A stretch of 33,700 bases of DNA from Lachnospiraceae bacterium. GTDB taxonomy: Bacteria > Bacillota > Clostridia > Lachnospirales > Lachnospiraceae. Positions 23,327 through 31,980 of this stretch are shown piece after piece. Position 1 is the stretch's first letter, and every line of letters starts with the position of its first letter. Position numbers and translations under genes: made by a program. The notes under the pieces were generated by a model that did not search any database, was not told the DNA's origin, and worked only from the letters and a program-made list of their open reading frames with translations. Where the stretch lies: NCBI GenBank assembly GCA_017440375.1, contig JAFSHK010000034.1:1-33700 (forward strand). Direction: 5' to 3'.

Positions 23327-25266
23327 AAATCTTCTTCGGAAATAATACGAATTCCCAGTTCTTTTGCTTTTTTATTCTTTGATGAATTTGATGTAACATC
23401 ATTGTTAATCAGGCAGGTCGTTTTCGAAGTAACACTTCCGGTTACTTTTCCACCTTTGCTTTCAATAATACTTTTTAGTTCGTTTCGATTACCGTAATGC
23501 TCCAAACTGCCTGTTATAACGAAGCTCATTCCCGTCAGTGTCTGTGCAGACTCATCTACTGTTTCTGTCACAATATTGATTTCTTTTAAGAGATTCTGTA
23601 ATTGTAAAATATTTTTTTCTTCTTTGAAATAATCACAGAATGCACCAGCAATTACCTCACCGATACCCTCTATTTCACTCAGTTCTTCTACGTCTGCTAA
23701 CTGCATCGCTGCCAAATCATACTGATAATGCTTACAAATCATCTTCGCATTTGCAAGTCCGATATTCGCAATTCCTAATCCATAAATAACTCTTGGCAGA
23801 TTTGTTTCTCTTGCCGCATTCACACTACCTATCAATTTCCGGTAGGATTTCTCTCCAAATCCTTCCATCTGTGTTATTTCTTCTTCATAACGATTTAATT
23901 TGAAAATATCCGCATATTCGTGAATAAATCCTTTTCCGATGAATTTCTCAAGCGTTGCTTCTGAAAGACCATCAATGTTCATAGCATCCCTACTGACAAA
24001 CAGTGTAAAGGATTTTATCTTTTTGGCATCACAGGCAGGATTTACACAATATAAGGACTGCACATCATTAATCTGCTTAATTTCCGTCGGCTGACCGCAT
24101 ACCGGACAAACTTGCGGAATCTCAATTGTATTACTTCCTGTCAGGTTTTCTGCAATCTGAGGAATGATCATGTTGGCTTTATAAACCGTAATATGATCTC
24201 CAATTCCTAATTTCAGACTTCTCATAATACTAATATTGTGTACAGAAGCACGACTTACCGTTGTTCCTTCCAATTCCACCGGTTCAAAAATAGCTACCGG
24301 ATTGATGAGTCCGGTGCGGCTTGGACTCCACTCAATTTCCTTCAAAACGGTCTCTCGTAGCTCATCTGCCCATTTAAAAGCAATCGAATCACGAGGAAAC
24401 TTTGCAGTCATACCAAGTGACTGCCCATAAGCGATATCTTCCAACGTAAGCACAAGTCCGTCAGAAGGAATATCATAGTTTTCTATTTTCTTTTCAAAAT
24501 AAGCTATATCATCCAGAATAGTGTCCGGTGCAACCTTCCGGTATTCTACAATATCAAATCCTTGCTTTTCCAGAAACTCTAACTGTCGCTCTCTGGAATT
24601 ATCAAATTCTATGCCATCTGCTTTTACCAGATTAAAAGCATAAAACATGACATTACGATTTGCCGTCACTTCATTATTTAATTGGCGCACGGAACCGCTA
24701 CATAAATTACGCGGATTTTTATATTTGGCATCCACCTCTTCTATCTTACTATTTATCTCTTCAAAATCAGAATAAGTAATAACTGCCTCACCACGCAAAA
24801 TCAATTCACCCTGAAAAGGAATCGAAAGTGGTACGTTCTTAAATACCTTGGCATTGTTTGTAATAACCTCTCCCACTTCTCCATTCCCTCTTGTGACTGC
24901 TTTTGCAAGTTTTCCTTCATAAAATGTCAATACAATGGTAAGACCATCTAATTTCCATGACAAAAGTGCTTCTTTCCCATTTAACCAATCGCGCAACTCT
25001 TCTCTGTTTTTCGTTTTTCCAAGCGAAAGCATCGGCTTTTCATGCCGTTCCTTCGGTAATTCGTCTACTGCTTCATACCCAACATGTATGGTTGGGCTAT
25101 TCGCAAGAATAACACCCGTTTTTTCTTCTAAAGCCACCAATTCATCATATAAACGGTCATATTCAAAATTACTCATGATTTCTGTATCTTGTGCATAATA
25201 TGCTTTCGCGGCACAATTTAATGTAGAAACCAGTTCTTTCATTCGATTCATTTCCGTAGTCTGCAT
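23308..25266 (-). CDS. ligA: NAD-dependent DNA ligase, divergent LigA
   Basis: This 652-residue protein has the full LigA layout: Ia domain (residues about 10-60), nucleotidyltransferase domain with the lysine motif WKLDG, OB fold, a four-cysteine zinc finger (CPVCG and YCVNPACDAKK), helix-hairpin-helix repeats (EGIGEVIAGAF) and a C-terminal BRCT domain (MSFVITGSLEHYGN). It would seal nicks using NAD+. Compared with E. coli LigA from memory, several usually fixed residues differ: SNFEYD for the PDAEYD-type motif, SWKLDG for ELKLDG, TRGNG for TRGDG and DGLVLTL for DGVVIKV. The ATG is at 25264-25266; codons 6 and 9 are alternative starts. It follows rluF by 81 nt. It may be a second, specialised ligase rather than the replicative one. 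Confidence 0.92.
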   Translation of the reverse strand: MQTTEMNRMKELVSTLNCAAKAYYAQDTEIMSNFEYDRLYDELVALEEKTGVILANSPTIHVGYEAVDELPKERHEKPMLSLGKTKNREELRDWLNGKEALLSWKLDGLTIVLTFYEGKLAKAVTRGNGEVGEVITNNAKVFKNVPLSIPFQGELILRGEAVITYSDFEEINSKIEEVDAKYKNPRNLCSGSVRQLNNEVTANRNVMFYAFNLVKADGIEFDNSRERQLEFLEKQGFDIVEYRKVAPDTILDDIAYFEKKIENYDIPSDGLVLTLEDIAYGQSLGMTAKFPRDSIAFKWADELRETVLKEIEWSPSRTGLINPVAIFEPVELEGTTVSRASVHNISIMRSLKLGIGDHITVYKANMIIPQIAENLTGSNTIEIPQVCPVCGQPTEIKQINDVQSLYCVNPACDAKKIKSFTLFVSRDAMNIDGLSEATLEKFIGKGFIHEYADIFKLNRYEEEITQMEGFGEKSYRKLIGSVNAARETNLPRVIYGLGIANIGLANAKMICKHYQYDLAAMQLADVEELSEIEGIGEVIAGAFCDYFKEEKNILQLQNLLKEINIVTETVDESAQTLTGMSFVITGSLEHYGNRNELKSIIESKGGKVTGSVTSKTTCLINNDVTSNSSKNKKAKELGIRIISEEDFNAEYL

Positions 25267-25347
25267 CTGTTCACACCATCATCTTTCTTCTAATATACAG
25301 ATATTTTCGCTATTTTTCACCAAACACAAGATATAGATACTGCTTTG

Positions 25348-26076
25348 TTAGTGCTTCATGGAGCATGTCTGATACAAACATTTTTGCTCCTCTTCATTCA
25401 ATTCTCGGTATTCTCCCGGTCTTAATTTTGCAAGGTTAACATTCATAACACGCGTTCTTTTAAGTTCTTTTACCTCATAACCTACTGATTGGCACATTCT
25501 GCGTATTTGTCTGTTGACTCCCTGAGTCAAAACCATTTGCATAGTATACTGCCCCGTCTGGGTAATTTCACATGGTCTGGTTGTAATATCCAAATCTTTT
25601 AAATACACACCTGCTCGCATTATATCCATTGCTTCCCTCGTAATGGGCTTATTTACTTTAACCTGATATTCTTTCTCATGGCAATTCGCTCCACGCATCA
25701 TTGCCTCAATCAAATCACCATCATTTGTCATGAGAAGCAAGCCTTCCGATTCCTTATCCAATCTCCCTGCATAAGTAACTCTGACAGGGTATTGTATATT
25801 GTCCTGCACTTTCACTTTGGCATGCTTATCTCGTTCTGTGCATACGACTCCTACCGGCTTATAATACGCAAGAACCACCTTTTTTTCACGTTTTTGCACC
25901 GCTTTGCCATGCACCGTCACTTCATCTGCCGGCATCACCTTCATACCCGACTGAGCTATTTTCCCATTCACACAGACAACTCCTTGTTCAATCAGTTTGT
26001 CTGCATCCCTTCTGGAACAGATTCCACATTGAGCAAGATATTTATTTAATCGAATTTCCTGTACTTCCTTCGTCAT
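25348..26076 (-). CDS. rluF: 23S rRNA pseudouridine synthase, RluF-like
   Basis: This 242-residue protein of the RsuA/RluB/RluF family begins with an S4 RNA-binding domain (LNKYLAQCGICSRRDADKLI). The catalytic domain has AGRLDKESEG with Asp107 as nucleophile. Segments HEKEYQVKVNKPIT and QGVNRQIRRMCQSVGYEVKE, followed by RTRVMNV, resemble E. coli RluF (which modifies position 2604 of 23S rRNA) more than RluB or RsuA. The target base is an inference from that likeness. The gene begins inside the 3' end of the SGNH gene (35-nt overlap), so its translation is probably coupled to it, and ligA follows. Confidence 0.92.
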   Translation of the reverse strand: MTKEVQEIRLNKYLAQCGICSRRDADKLIEQGVVCVNGKIAQSGMKVMPADEVTVHGKAVQKREKKVVLAYYKPVGVVCTERDKHAKVKVQDNIQYPVRVTYAGRLDKESEGLLLMTNDGDLIEAMMRGANCHEKEYQVKVNKPITREAMDIMRAGVYLKDLDITTRPCEITQTGQYTMQMVLTQGVNRQIRRMCQSVGYEVKELKRTRVMNVNLAKLRPGEYRELNEEEQKCLYQTCSMKH

Positions 26077-27277
26077 TCTTAACTACCCCATGTTCCATAA
26101 AGAACTCTTTCCAAGCTTCATAATTGTTTGCATACAAGTGAACACCGTCAAAAGTTAAATCCGCTTTTAAGAAACCTTCTTCATCTGTAAACATTGGATT
26201 GCTATCCAGATAAAAAATGTTCGTTCCATCTGCCAGACTTGCTGCCGCTGCATTCTTATCGTTGATATTCACATTATTAAACTCTGTTTTCATATTATTT
26301 CTTATCTGGCTTACATGCAAATTGGCCAAAATAAATATAATCGCCTGTGGCTGCCACTCTCTTATCTGTTTCAAAACAGCTTCATACTGCTCCAGATACC
26401 TCTCAGTATCTCCATACCCCAATTCATTCATGCCAAGCATAATATAAATTTTACCATATTGCTTCTGTTGAAGAACCTGACTCAAATTTACTTTCTGACC
26501 ATTTTTCTGATAGGTAATTCCCTTCTCGTCAAACAACTTATAAATTGTCATGCCGTTCTCGCAATAAAAATCAGCATCCAGTCCTGCATAATCTGCAATA
26601 CCAAGTGTTCTGGAATCTCCAAGAAATGCGGCATCATCAAAATACTTCTCTGTAACTTTCCGATATTCATAATCAGTTGTATATGCAATTTTTCCTGCAT
26701 CGGAATAATAAATAGAATCTGTTTCAATAGGTGTATAGGTTTCATAACGCGTTTTCCCACTTTCTGTATCTGCAGAATCATTTTCCACCGTTACAGAACT
26801 ATCTTTTTCCTCAGTTATAGAACCATCATTTTCCTCAGTTGCAGAACCACTCTCCGCATTTACTAACACAATATCATCCGATATTATATCACCGTTTAGA
26901 ACTTCCCCAGCCATATCTTCTAATGGATTTTCCAGAGCTTTGGCAGCTTCAATTATTCTCTGATCTGGCTGCAGAATTTCTGATTGGTTCATAGACGCCA
27001 ATACCGAGTTTTCCCACTTTAATTCTCCTGACACTTCATTCGCATCAAGTTTAGTATTTTTATCATTAGTTACGACTGCTTGCTCTGTCCTTTCCCCCTG
27101 CATCCCTTCTATAACCGCAACAGCAAATATGGGATTACTTACAAAATCTCTCCAATCTCTGCCATCATATCCTCGATACCACATTAAGACACCACTACCT
27201 ACTGTAAAGAACAGCCACGTTAAGCTTAACGCAATTAAATATGGACAATTATGTATAATTCTTTTCCATTTCTTCAT
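26042..27277 (-). CDS. Membrane-anchored SGNH/GDSL hydrolase, partner of MBOAT
   Basis: This 411-residue protein has one N-terminal membrane helix (residues 12-33), a long acidic low-complexity linker (about 60-200) and a C-terminal SGNH hydrolase domain. Catalytic blocks are FLGDSRTLG (Ser222), LGMNELG (Asn284) and DGVHLYANNY (Asp377, His380). The domain would lie outside the cell. Next to an MBOAT gene this pattern recalls AlgJ/AlgX- or PatB-like partners in extracellular O-acetylation, so a role in transferring or removing acetyl groups on a surface polymer is inferred. The polymer is unknown. The gene starts 16 nt after the MBOAT stop and its 3' end overlaps rluF. Confidence 0.87.
   Translation of the reverse strand: MKKWKRIIHNCPYLIALSLTWLFFTVGSGVLMWYRGYDGRDWRDFVSNPIFAVAVIEGMQGERTEQAVVTNDKNTKLDANEVSGELKWENSVLASMNQSEILQPDQRIIEAAKALENPLEDMAGEVLNGDIISDDIVLVNAESGSATEENDGSITEEKDSSVTVENDSADTESGKTRYETYTPIETDSIYYSDAGKIAYTTDYEYRKVTEKYFDDAAFLGDSRTLGIADYAGLDADFYCENGMTIYKLFDEKGITYQKNGQKVNLSQVLQQKQYGKIYIMLGMNELGYGDTERYLEQYEAVLKQIREWQPQAIIFILANLHVSQIRNNMKTEFNNVNINDKNAAAASLADGTNIFYLDSNPMFTDEEGFLKADLTFDGVHLYANNYEAWKEFFMEHGVVKNDEGSTGNSIK
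26774..26846. repeat. Imperfect 24-nt repeat in the SGNH linker
   Basis: AGAA-headed units start at 26774, 26795, 26819 and 26843 (periods 21, 24, 24). They encode degenerate acidic/Thr octads (EENDGSIT, EEKDSSVT, VENDSADT). Unit number may vary between strains and would change only the linker length. Confidence 0.6.
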
Positions 27278-27292
27278 GAAAAAATTTCACCT

Positions 27293-28687
27293 CTAAAATC
27301 TGAAATATAAGAACGGATTATTACTTCCTACCATAATCTCGTAAACGGAAAACCAAAAGATTGCTGCTATCAACAAAATAACATACCACTTGTTTTTCCT
27401 TTTTTTATACTGCCGCATCGGAAATGGTGTTGCAAACAGAACACAAAAAATAAATAACACCCCATATTCTTTCAAATACCGCAGAACCTGTTCACCCTCT
27501 ACTATTGCTCCTGAAGCATGAATTCCTATCATATTCTGTAAATATTGCAACAATACTTGCATATCATCAATTGCAAAAACCATCCAGGTAATCGGTAGCA
27601 ATACGATTACATATATATGGCCGATTACTTTCGTTTTCTCAAGCCATTTACCTATACCACTCTTTTCTATCGCTAATAATACAAAAAATATAAAACCCCA
27701 TAATGCAAAATTCCAGCTTGCACCATGCCAGATTCCAGTTAGCGTCCAAACAACCAAAAGATTAAACACTGTTCTGATAAATCCTTTTCGGTTACCGCCA
27801 AGCGGAATATATAAGTATTCACGGAACCATCTTCCTAAAGTAATATGCCATCTTCTCCAAAACTCAGAAACAGATTTCGAAATATACGGATGGTTAAAGT
27901 TTCTTGGAATCTTAAACCCAAGCATTATTCCAAGTCCTTTTGCCATCAGAGAATATCCCCAGAAATCAAAATAAATCTGGAATGAATAAGCGATTGCTCC
28001 CATCCATGCAGCCGGAACTGACAAATTTCCTGCTCCTGCTGTCATGAGCGTATTCCAAAGTGTTCCTATCTGATTTGCAAGCAACACTTTATATCCAAGT
28101 CCAATTGAAAATAATTTCAAGCCACTTTCAAGATTCCGCACAGAAATATGTCTCTGCTTCATGTGCTTGGCGACTTCTTCGTACTTCACAATCGGTCCTG
28201 CAATCAACTGTGGAAACATACTCACATAAGTAGCAAATTCGATAAACGTAACATCTTTTTTTATCTTATCATGATAACAGTCTAACAAATAGGACACCAT
28301 CTGAAATGTATAAAAACTGATTCCTAACGGCAATGTCAATGCCAAAATCGGAATCCCTTCCCACTTTAGTATCCCATTTATGGTTTGCGCTACAAAATCC
28401 CAATATTTAAAAACAAATAAGAATGAAAAATTAAACAATAATGCCAGTAGCAGTACAAATTTTCTTACAAAATGCCCTTTTTCCTGACGAAAAAAAAGCA
28501 GACTAATTCCATAATTGACCAAAACAGAAAAAATAAGCAGCAGAACATAATACGGTTCTCCTACTCCATAAAAAATCAAACTCCCCGAAAACAATACAAT
28601 ATTACGATATTTTTCGGGAACAAGCAGATATATTATCATAAAAATCGGTAAAAACCGAAATAAAAACTCCACACTGGAAAATAGCAT
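27293..28687 (-). CDS. MBOAT family O-acyltransferase (AlgI-like)
   Basis: This 464-residue polytopic membrane protein of the MBOAT family moves acyl groups from a cytosolic donor across the membrane. Visible marks are FPQLIAGPIVKY, SEFWRRWHITLGRWFREYLY (His281), IPLGGNRKG and the catalytic histidine segment TGIWHGASWNFALWG (His321). About ten hydrophobic segments are seen. The start is the ATG at 28685-28687 with GGGAG 9 nt upstream; an earlier GTG lacks a ribosome binding site. The downstream SGNH gene is its likely partner. The O-acylated polymer (exopolysaccharide, teichoic acid or peptidoglycan) is not shown by the sequence; no dlt genes are nearby, which argues against D-alanylation. 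Confidence 0.93.
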   Translation of the reverse strand: MLFSSVEFLFRFLPIFMIIYLLVPEKYRNIVLFSGSLIFYGVGEPYYVLLLIFSVLVNYGISLLFFRQEKGHFVRKFVLLLALLFNFSFLFVFKYWDFVAQTINGILKWEGIPILALTLPLGISFYTFQMVSYLLDCYHDKIKKDVTFIEFATYVSMFPQLIAGPIVKYEEVAKHMKQRHISVRNLESGLKLFSIGLGYKVLLANQIGTLWNTLMTAGAGNLSVPAAWMGAIAYSFQIYFDFWGYSLMAKGLGIMLGFKIPRNFNHPYISKSVSEFWRRWHITLGRWFREYLYIPLGGNRKGFIRTVFNLLVVWTLTGIWHGASWNFALWGFIFFVLLAIEKSGIGKWLEKTKVIGHIYVIVLLPITWMVFAIDDMQVLLQYLQNMIGIHASGAIVEGEQVLRYLKEYGVLFIFCVLFATPFPMRQYKKRKNKWYVILLIAAIFWFSVYEIMVGSNNPFLYFRF

Positions 28688-28722
28688 ATCTATAGGCTCC
28701 CACTCCACAAAACTCTAGATAT

Positions 28723-28751
28723 AGTATATTCCAGGCAGAGTCAATTTACAA
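28723..28751 (-). promoter_or_regulatory. Promoter of the MBOAT-SGNH-rluF-ligA cluster
   Basis: TTGTAA (28746-28751), 17-nt spacer, TATACT (28723-28728), about 35 nt upstream of the MBOAT start. A TTGACT inside the spacer gives a second, less well spaced possibility. Confidence 0.5.
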
Positions 28752-28801
28752 GCATTACCTGTCTATTTCTTCTTATTTTTATGCAAAATTTGATTAGTAA
28801 A

Positions 28802-30364
28802 TTATTCCGCAATTCTCCATATAACAAAAGACTGTCCGCCCATGCTATATTTACCCTCTTCATAGCCGGTATTTCCAACGGAAAAGACCTTTTCTTCTAT
28901 TACGATATCTCCTTCTTTTAAACTGTTTTCACCTATGACAACATCAGCATCGGAAGGATTACAAATCATCAACAAATTGCCACGCTGATAAGCAAACACT
29001 CTTGCCTCTCTTTTTGCATATATAAGCTTCAAATTTGCATTTTCCTGCAAATCTTCCTCTCTTCTTCGTACTGCAAAAATCTCTTTTACCATATGCAACA
29101 GAGAATCCTTATCTAACTCCTGACTTGCAACATTCGGTGCTCCCGCTTCTGTATCTATCGGCAAATACAAATCTTCCGCTGCCGCAGTAGAAAAACCAGC
29201 GTTTTCTGTATCATCCCACTGCATCGGAGTGCGAGAACCGGTTCTTGTATAACCGCCCTCTTTCGTGGGCAGATTCTGATAGCGCATACCGATTTCATCG
29301 CCATAATATAGGAACGGATTGCCCGGCATAGTGAAAAGAAACGCGTATGCCAATTTCAGTTCTCTCACATCCAGATAGTAAGCGGCACGAATCATATCGT
29401 GATTTCCGGTAATTAAACAATAATGCCCTTTGTCCTTAATCTGCTCATATTTTCCAAGATACTCATCAAAAAAGTCCAATACACTTCGGTTACTGCCTTT
29501 ATGGAAAAAGCTATTGTTTTTGCCATCTACTTCGTTGCGCATCAACAAATTAAAGCCGTTTCCTTCCCAATCCAAGAAAAAGTCCATATGAAAGCCTGCC
29601 GGAATAGCCACTTGGGGCTTGTTCCATTCAGAAACAAGAGCAGCCTCCGGATATTCTTCGTCCAACATTTTTCTAACATCCTTCCAGACCTGACTTGTTC
29701 CTGATTTGTTCTCATCATCTTTTTTCACAAGAGAATCTGCCATATCTACACGGAATCCGTCACACCCCTTATCTAACCAGAAACGCATAATGTCCTTCAA
29801 TGCCTCTCTCGTTGCCAGACATGCCGGATCATCAATCCCCTTCTGCCAACATTCTTCCGGATGCAGGAAACCATAATTCAATGCCGGCTGACATTTAAAG
29901 TAATTTAGCACATATACGCCGTCTCTTGGACTTTCTCCCGCAATATAATTCAGTCCCTGTGCACCATGAAACCACTTATCTGTCCAAATATACCGGTCAG
30001 AATAATCATTCCACTCTACTTTACTGCTTTCGACAAACCAAGGATGTTCCTCGGAAGTATGTCCGGGTACTAAATCGAGCAAAATGTGCATTTCTCTTTT
30101 ATGTACCTCTTCAAACAACTGTACCAAATCCTCTATACTTCCGTACCGCTTCGCTGTTTTCTTATAATCACGCACATCGTAACCACCATCTCGAAAAGGC
30201 GAATCATAGCAAGGATTCATCCAAATCGCATTGCAACCAAGTTCTTTAATATAATCCAGTTTCTCTATAATCCCCTGAAAATCACCGATTCCATCCCCGT
30301 TCGAGTCCTTAAAAGACTGAGGATAAATTTCATAAAAAATGGCATCCTTCAACCACGCAGGCAT
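28802..30364 (-). CDS. GH13 family alpha-glucosidase
   Basis: This 520-residue intracellular glycoside hydrolase resembles oligo-1,6-glucosidases and trehalose-6-phosphate hydrolases. It begins WLKDAIFYEIYPQSF, with the calcium-loop segment DSNGDGIGDFQG. The catalytic triad is Asp207 (GFRVDMAD), Glu246 (LVSEWNKP) and Asp323 (TGNHDM). Region I reads LVPGHTSEEHPWF, with glycine where most relatives have asparagine before HTS. No signal peptide is present, so it acts on imported oligosaccharides. Two ATGs lie close together; I prefer the second (30362-30364), 9 nt from GAGAGG, over the first (30368-30370), only 3 nt away. No transporter or phosphotransferase gene is adjacent, so the exact substrate is open. 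It follows the rRNA methyltransferase gene by 28 nt. Confidence 0.9.
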   Translation of the reverse strand: MPAWLKDAIFYEIYPQSFKDSNGDGIGDFQGIIEKLDYIKELGCNAIWMNPCYDSPFRDGGYDVRDYKKTAKRYGSIEDLVQLFEEVHKREMHILLDLVPGHTSEEHPWFVESSKVEWNDYSDRYIWTDKWFHGAQGLNYIAGESPRDGVYVLNYFKCQPALNYGFLHPEECWQKGIDDPACLATREALKDIMRFWLDKGCDGFRVDMADSLVKKDDENKSGTSQVWKDVRKMLDEEYPEAALVSEWNKPQVAIPAGFHMDFFLDWEGNGFNLLMRNEVDGKNNSFFHKGSNRSVLDFFDEYLGKYEQIKDKGHYCLITGNHDMIRAAYYLDVRELKLAYAFLFTMPGNPFLYYGDEIGMRYQNLPTKEGGYTRTGSRTPMQWDDTENAGFSTAAAEDLYLPIDTEAGAPNVASQELDKDSLLHMVKEIFAVRRREEDLQENANLKLIYAKREARVFAYQRGNLLMICNPSDADVVIGENSLKEGDIVIEEKVFSVGNTGYEEGKYSMGGQSFVIWRIAE

Positions 30365-30392
30365 AATCATGTACCTCTCTTTCTTAATTTAT

Positions 30393-31898
30393 TTACATTT
30401 TTCGTAATCCCTTCGGATAATGGTTCTTCATCTGTCCACCGCCCGCTTTTCCAAATCCAATAGAATAGCCATGCGTTGTTAAAAGTACCCACCCTTTCAT
30501 AGAAGCATCACAGTTAAAAGTTTCTCCTTTTAAATACTGCAACGTTTCCTCGTCTGTCATTTCGTAATGTTGCTTCACATCTTCCTTATTTATATATAGC
30601 GCCAATGCATGAGAAGGTTCAAAGCGGTTTTTCTTTCCTGTTCCAAGATGCAATCCTGGTCGTACTACCTTAATTCCCTGTAACGGTATCATTTGTTTTG
30701 GCACCAAATATACCTGTTCTCCAAACAAAATGTAAACAGCTTTTTCTTCCAATTGCTCCTGCTTTTCTTTCGATATGCCAAGCTCCTTGTGTAAAAAATC
30801 CTTACATAATTGAATGCTGTCTATTTCACTTTTGCCTCCCTGACTGCCTTTATTACCTCTATTAACTTTATTAACTTTATTAACTTTATTAACTTTATTA
30901 ACTTTACTGTCCTTGCCCTGTCCGCGTCTCATTTCTTCCTCGATAGTCAAACATACATCTGCGTATAACCCCTCTGCCTTTTTCAATCGGGCTACAAAAT
31001 GTCCTTCTCCATCGATTTTATGCGGCCATAAACGCATGGTATGCTCGATTCCTTCTGCCGGATTCTCTGTCCATGCTTTTTCTCCCAGCGAAAAAAATCG
31101 TTCCTGTTCTACGCCTTCTATCACAAAATCTTCGTGTCTCTTTATAAACTCGCTAATAGCCCCTTCATTTTCTGCCGGTGCAAAGGTACAGGTTGAATAG
31201 ACTAAAACACCACCCGGTTTCAACATTTTAGCGGCTTCCTTAAGAATCATCTGCTGTCTGTCCGCACACATCTGCACATGCTCCATACTCCATTCCCGAA
31301 TAGCTGTTTCATCCTTACGAAACATCCCTTCTCCGGAACAAGGGGCATCTACCAGAATCTTATCAAAATAATTCGGAAAAAAGGCTGCCAATCTGTCCGG
31401 TGTTTCATTACACACAATTGCATTGGATATTCCCATTCTTTCTATGTTCTGAGAAAGAATCTTGGCACGATTTGGAACAATTTCATTCGTTATCAAAATC
31501 CCCTCTCCTGCCATTTTCCCTGAAATCTGCGTGCTTTTTCCACCCGGTGCAGCGCACAAATCCAAAATTCGCTCCCCCGGCTGTGGATTTAACACTTCCA
31601 CAACAGACATGGCACTCGGCTCTTGAATATAATATGCCCCTGCTTCATGAAAAGGATGTTTTCCAGGCTGTTCCTCTGCCTGATAATAATAACCTTCCTC
31701 CACCCACTCTATCTCTTTCAGTGAGAAAGGTATTTTCGCAAGAAATTCTTCCTTTGTATTCTTCAACGGATTATAGCGCAGTCCATATAGACGTTCTCTC
31801 TCATAACTTTCCAGAAATTCTGCACATTCCTCACCAAGCAATTTCTGCATTCGCTCTATAAATTCACTTGGTAATACTATTTTCTCTTCTCGTTCCAT
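30393..31898 (-). CDS. RsmF/NOL1-NOP2-Sun family rRNA cytosine-C5 methyltransferase
   Basis: This 501-residue methyltransferase has the SAM motif LDLCAAPGGKSTQ (112-124), PCSGEGMFRKDE with Cys187, and VYSTCTF with Cys237, the two cysteines used by m5C RNA methyltransferases. The N-terminus (PSEFIERMQKLLGEE, LRYNPLK) and the C-terminal region (RPGLHLGTGKKNRFEPSHAL, then GWVLLTTHGYSIGFGKAGGG) match the RsmF group with its PUA-like ending. Between them lies a basic linker with a KVN tripeptide repeat. The target is probably 16S rRNA, by family. I chose the ATG at 31896-31898; the longest frame would start inside the predicted -35 box. The only SD-like box (GGAG) is 13 nt away, so translation may be modest. 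Confidence 0.92.
   Translation of the reverse strand: MEREEKIVLPSEFIERMQKLLGEECAEFLESYERERLYGLRYNPLKNTKEEFLAKIPFSLKEIEWVEEGYYYQAEEQPGKHPFHEAGAYYIQEPSAMSVVEVLNPQPGERILDLCAAPGGKSTQISGKMAGEGILITNEIVPNRAKILSQNIERMGISNAIVCNETPDRLAAFFPNYFDKILVDAPCSGEGMFRKDETAIREWSMEHVQMCADRQQMILKEAAKMLKPGGVLVYSTCTFAPAENEGAISEFIKRHEDFVIEGVEQERFFSLGEKAWTENPAEGIEHTMRLWPHKIDGEGHFVARLKKAEGLYADVCLTIEEEMRRGQGKDSKVNKVNKVNKVNKVNRGNKGSQGGKSEIDSIQLCKDFLHKELGISKEKQEQLEEKAVYILFGEQVYLVPKQMIPLQGIKVVRPGLHLGTGKKNRFEPSHALALYINKEDVKQHYEMTDEETLQYLKGETFNCDASMKGWVLLTTHGYSIGFGKAGGGQMKNHYPKGLRKM
30861..30905. repeat. Five exact 9-nt tandem repeats in the RsmF-like gene
   Basis: ATTAACTTT is repeated five times without error, flanked by one degenerate copy (30852-30860). 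It encodes a run of KVN/VNK tripeptides in the linker between the methyltransferase and C-terminal domains. Copy-number change by slippage would keep the frame. Confidence 0.95.
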
Positions 31899-31932
31899 TG
31901 TTATTCTTTTACTCCATCGTTTTCTTGGTTTA

Positions 31933-31961
31933 AGTATAACAGACTTGCAGGATTTTTCCAA
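31933..31961 (-). promoter_or_regulatory. Promoter of the RsmF-like gene
   Basis: TTGGAA (31956-31961), 17-nt spacer, TATACT (31933-31938). It overlaps the divergent putP promoter, so the two polymerases would exclude each other. Confidence 0.6.
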
Positions 31962-31973
31962 ACTCTATATAAT
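31945..31973 (+). promoter_or_regulatory. Promoter of putP
   Basis: TTGCAG (31945-31950), 17-nt spacer, perfect TATAAT (31968-31973). The -35 box lies within the spacer of the opposing promoter. Confidence 0.7.
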
Positions 31974-31980
31974 GTTGATA

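Noticed and set aside
26315-26866. 183-residue plus-strand frame opposite the SGNH hydrolase gene
   Set aside because: It is antisense to a gene with clear catalytic blocks, is Cys/Ile/Phe-rich without a plausible protein pattern, and has no supporting context.
30852-30905. Tandem repeat considered as a CRISPR array
   Set aside because: The units are 9 nt, directly adjacent with no spacers, and in frame within a methyltransferase gene.
31899-31961. Longer N-terminus for the RsmF-like methyltransferase
   Set aside because: Its start codon falls inside the predicted -35 box of the gene, and the added residues are basic and not family-like.
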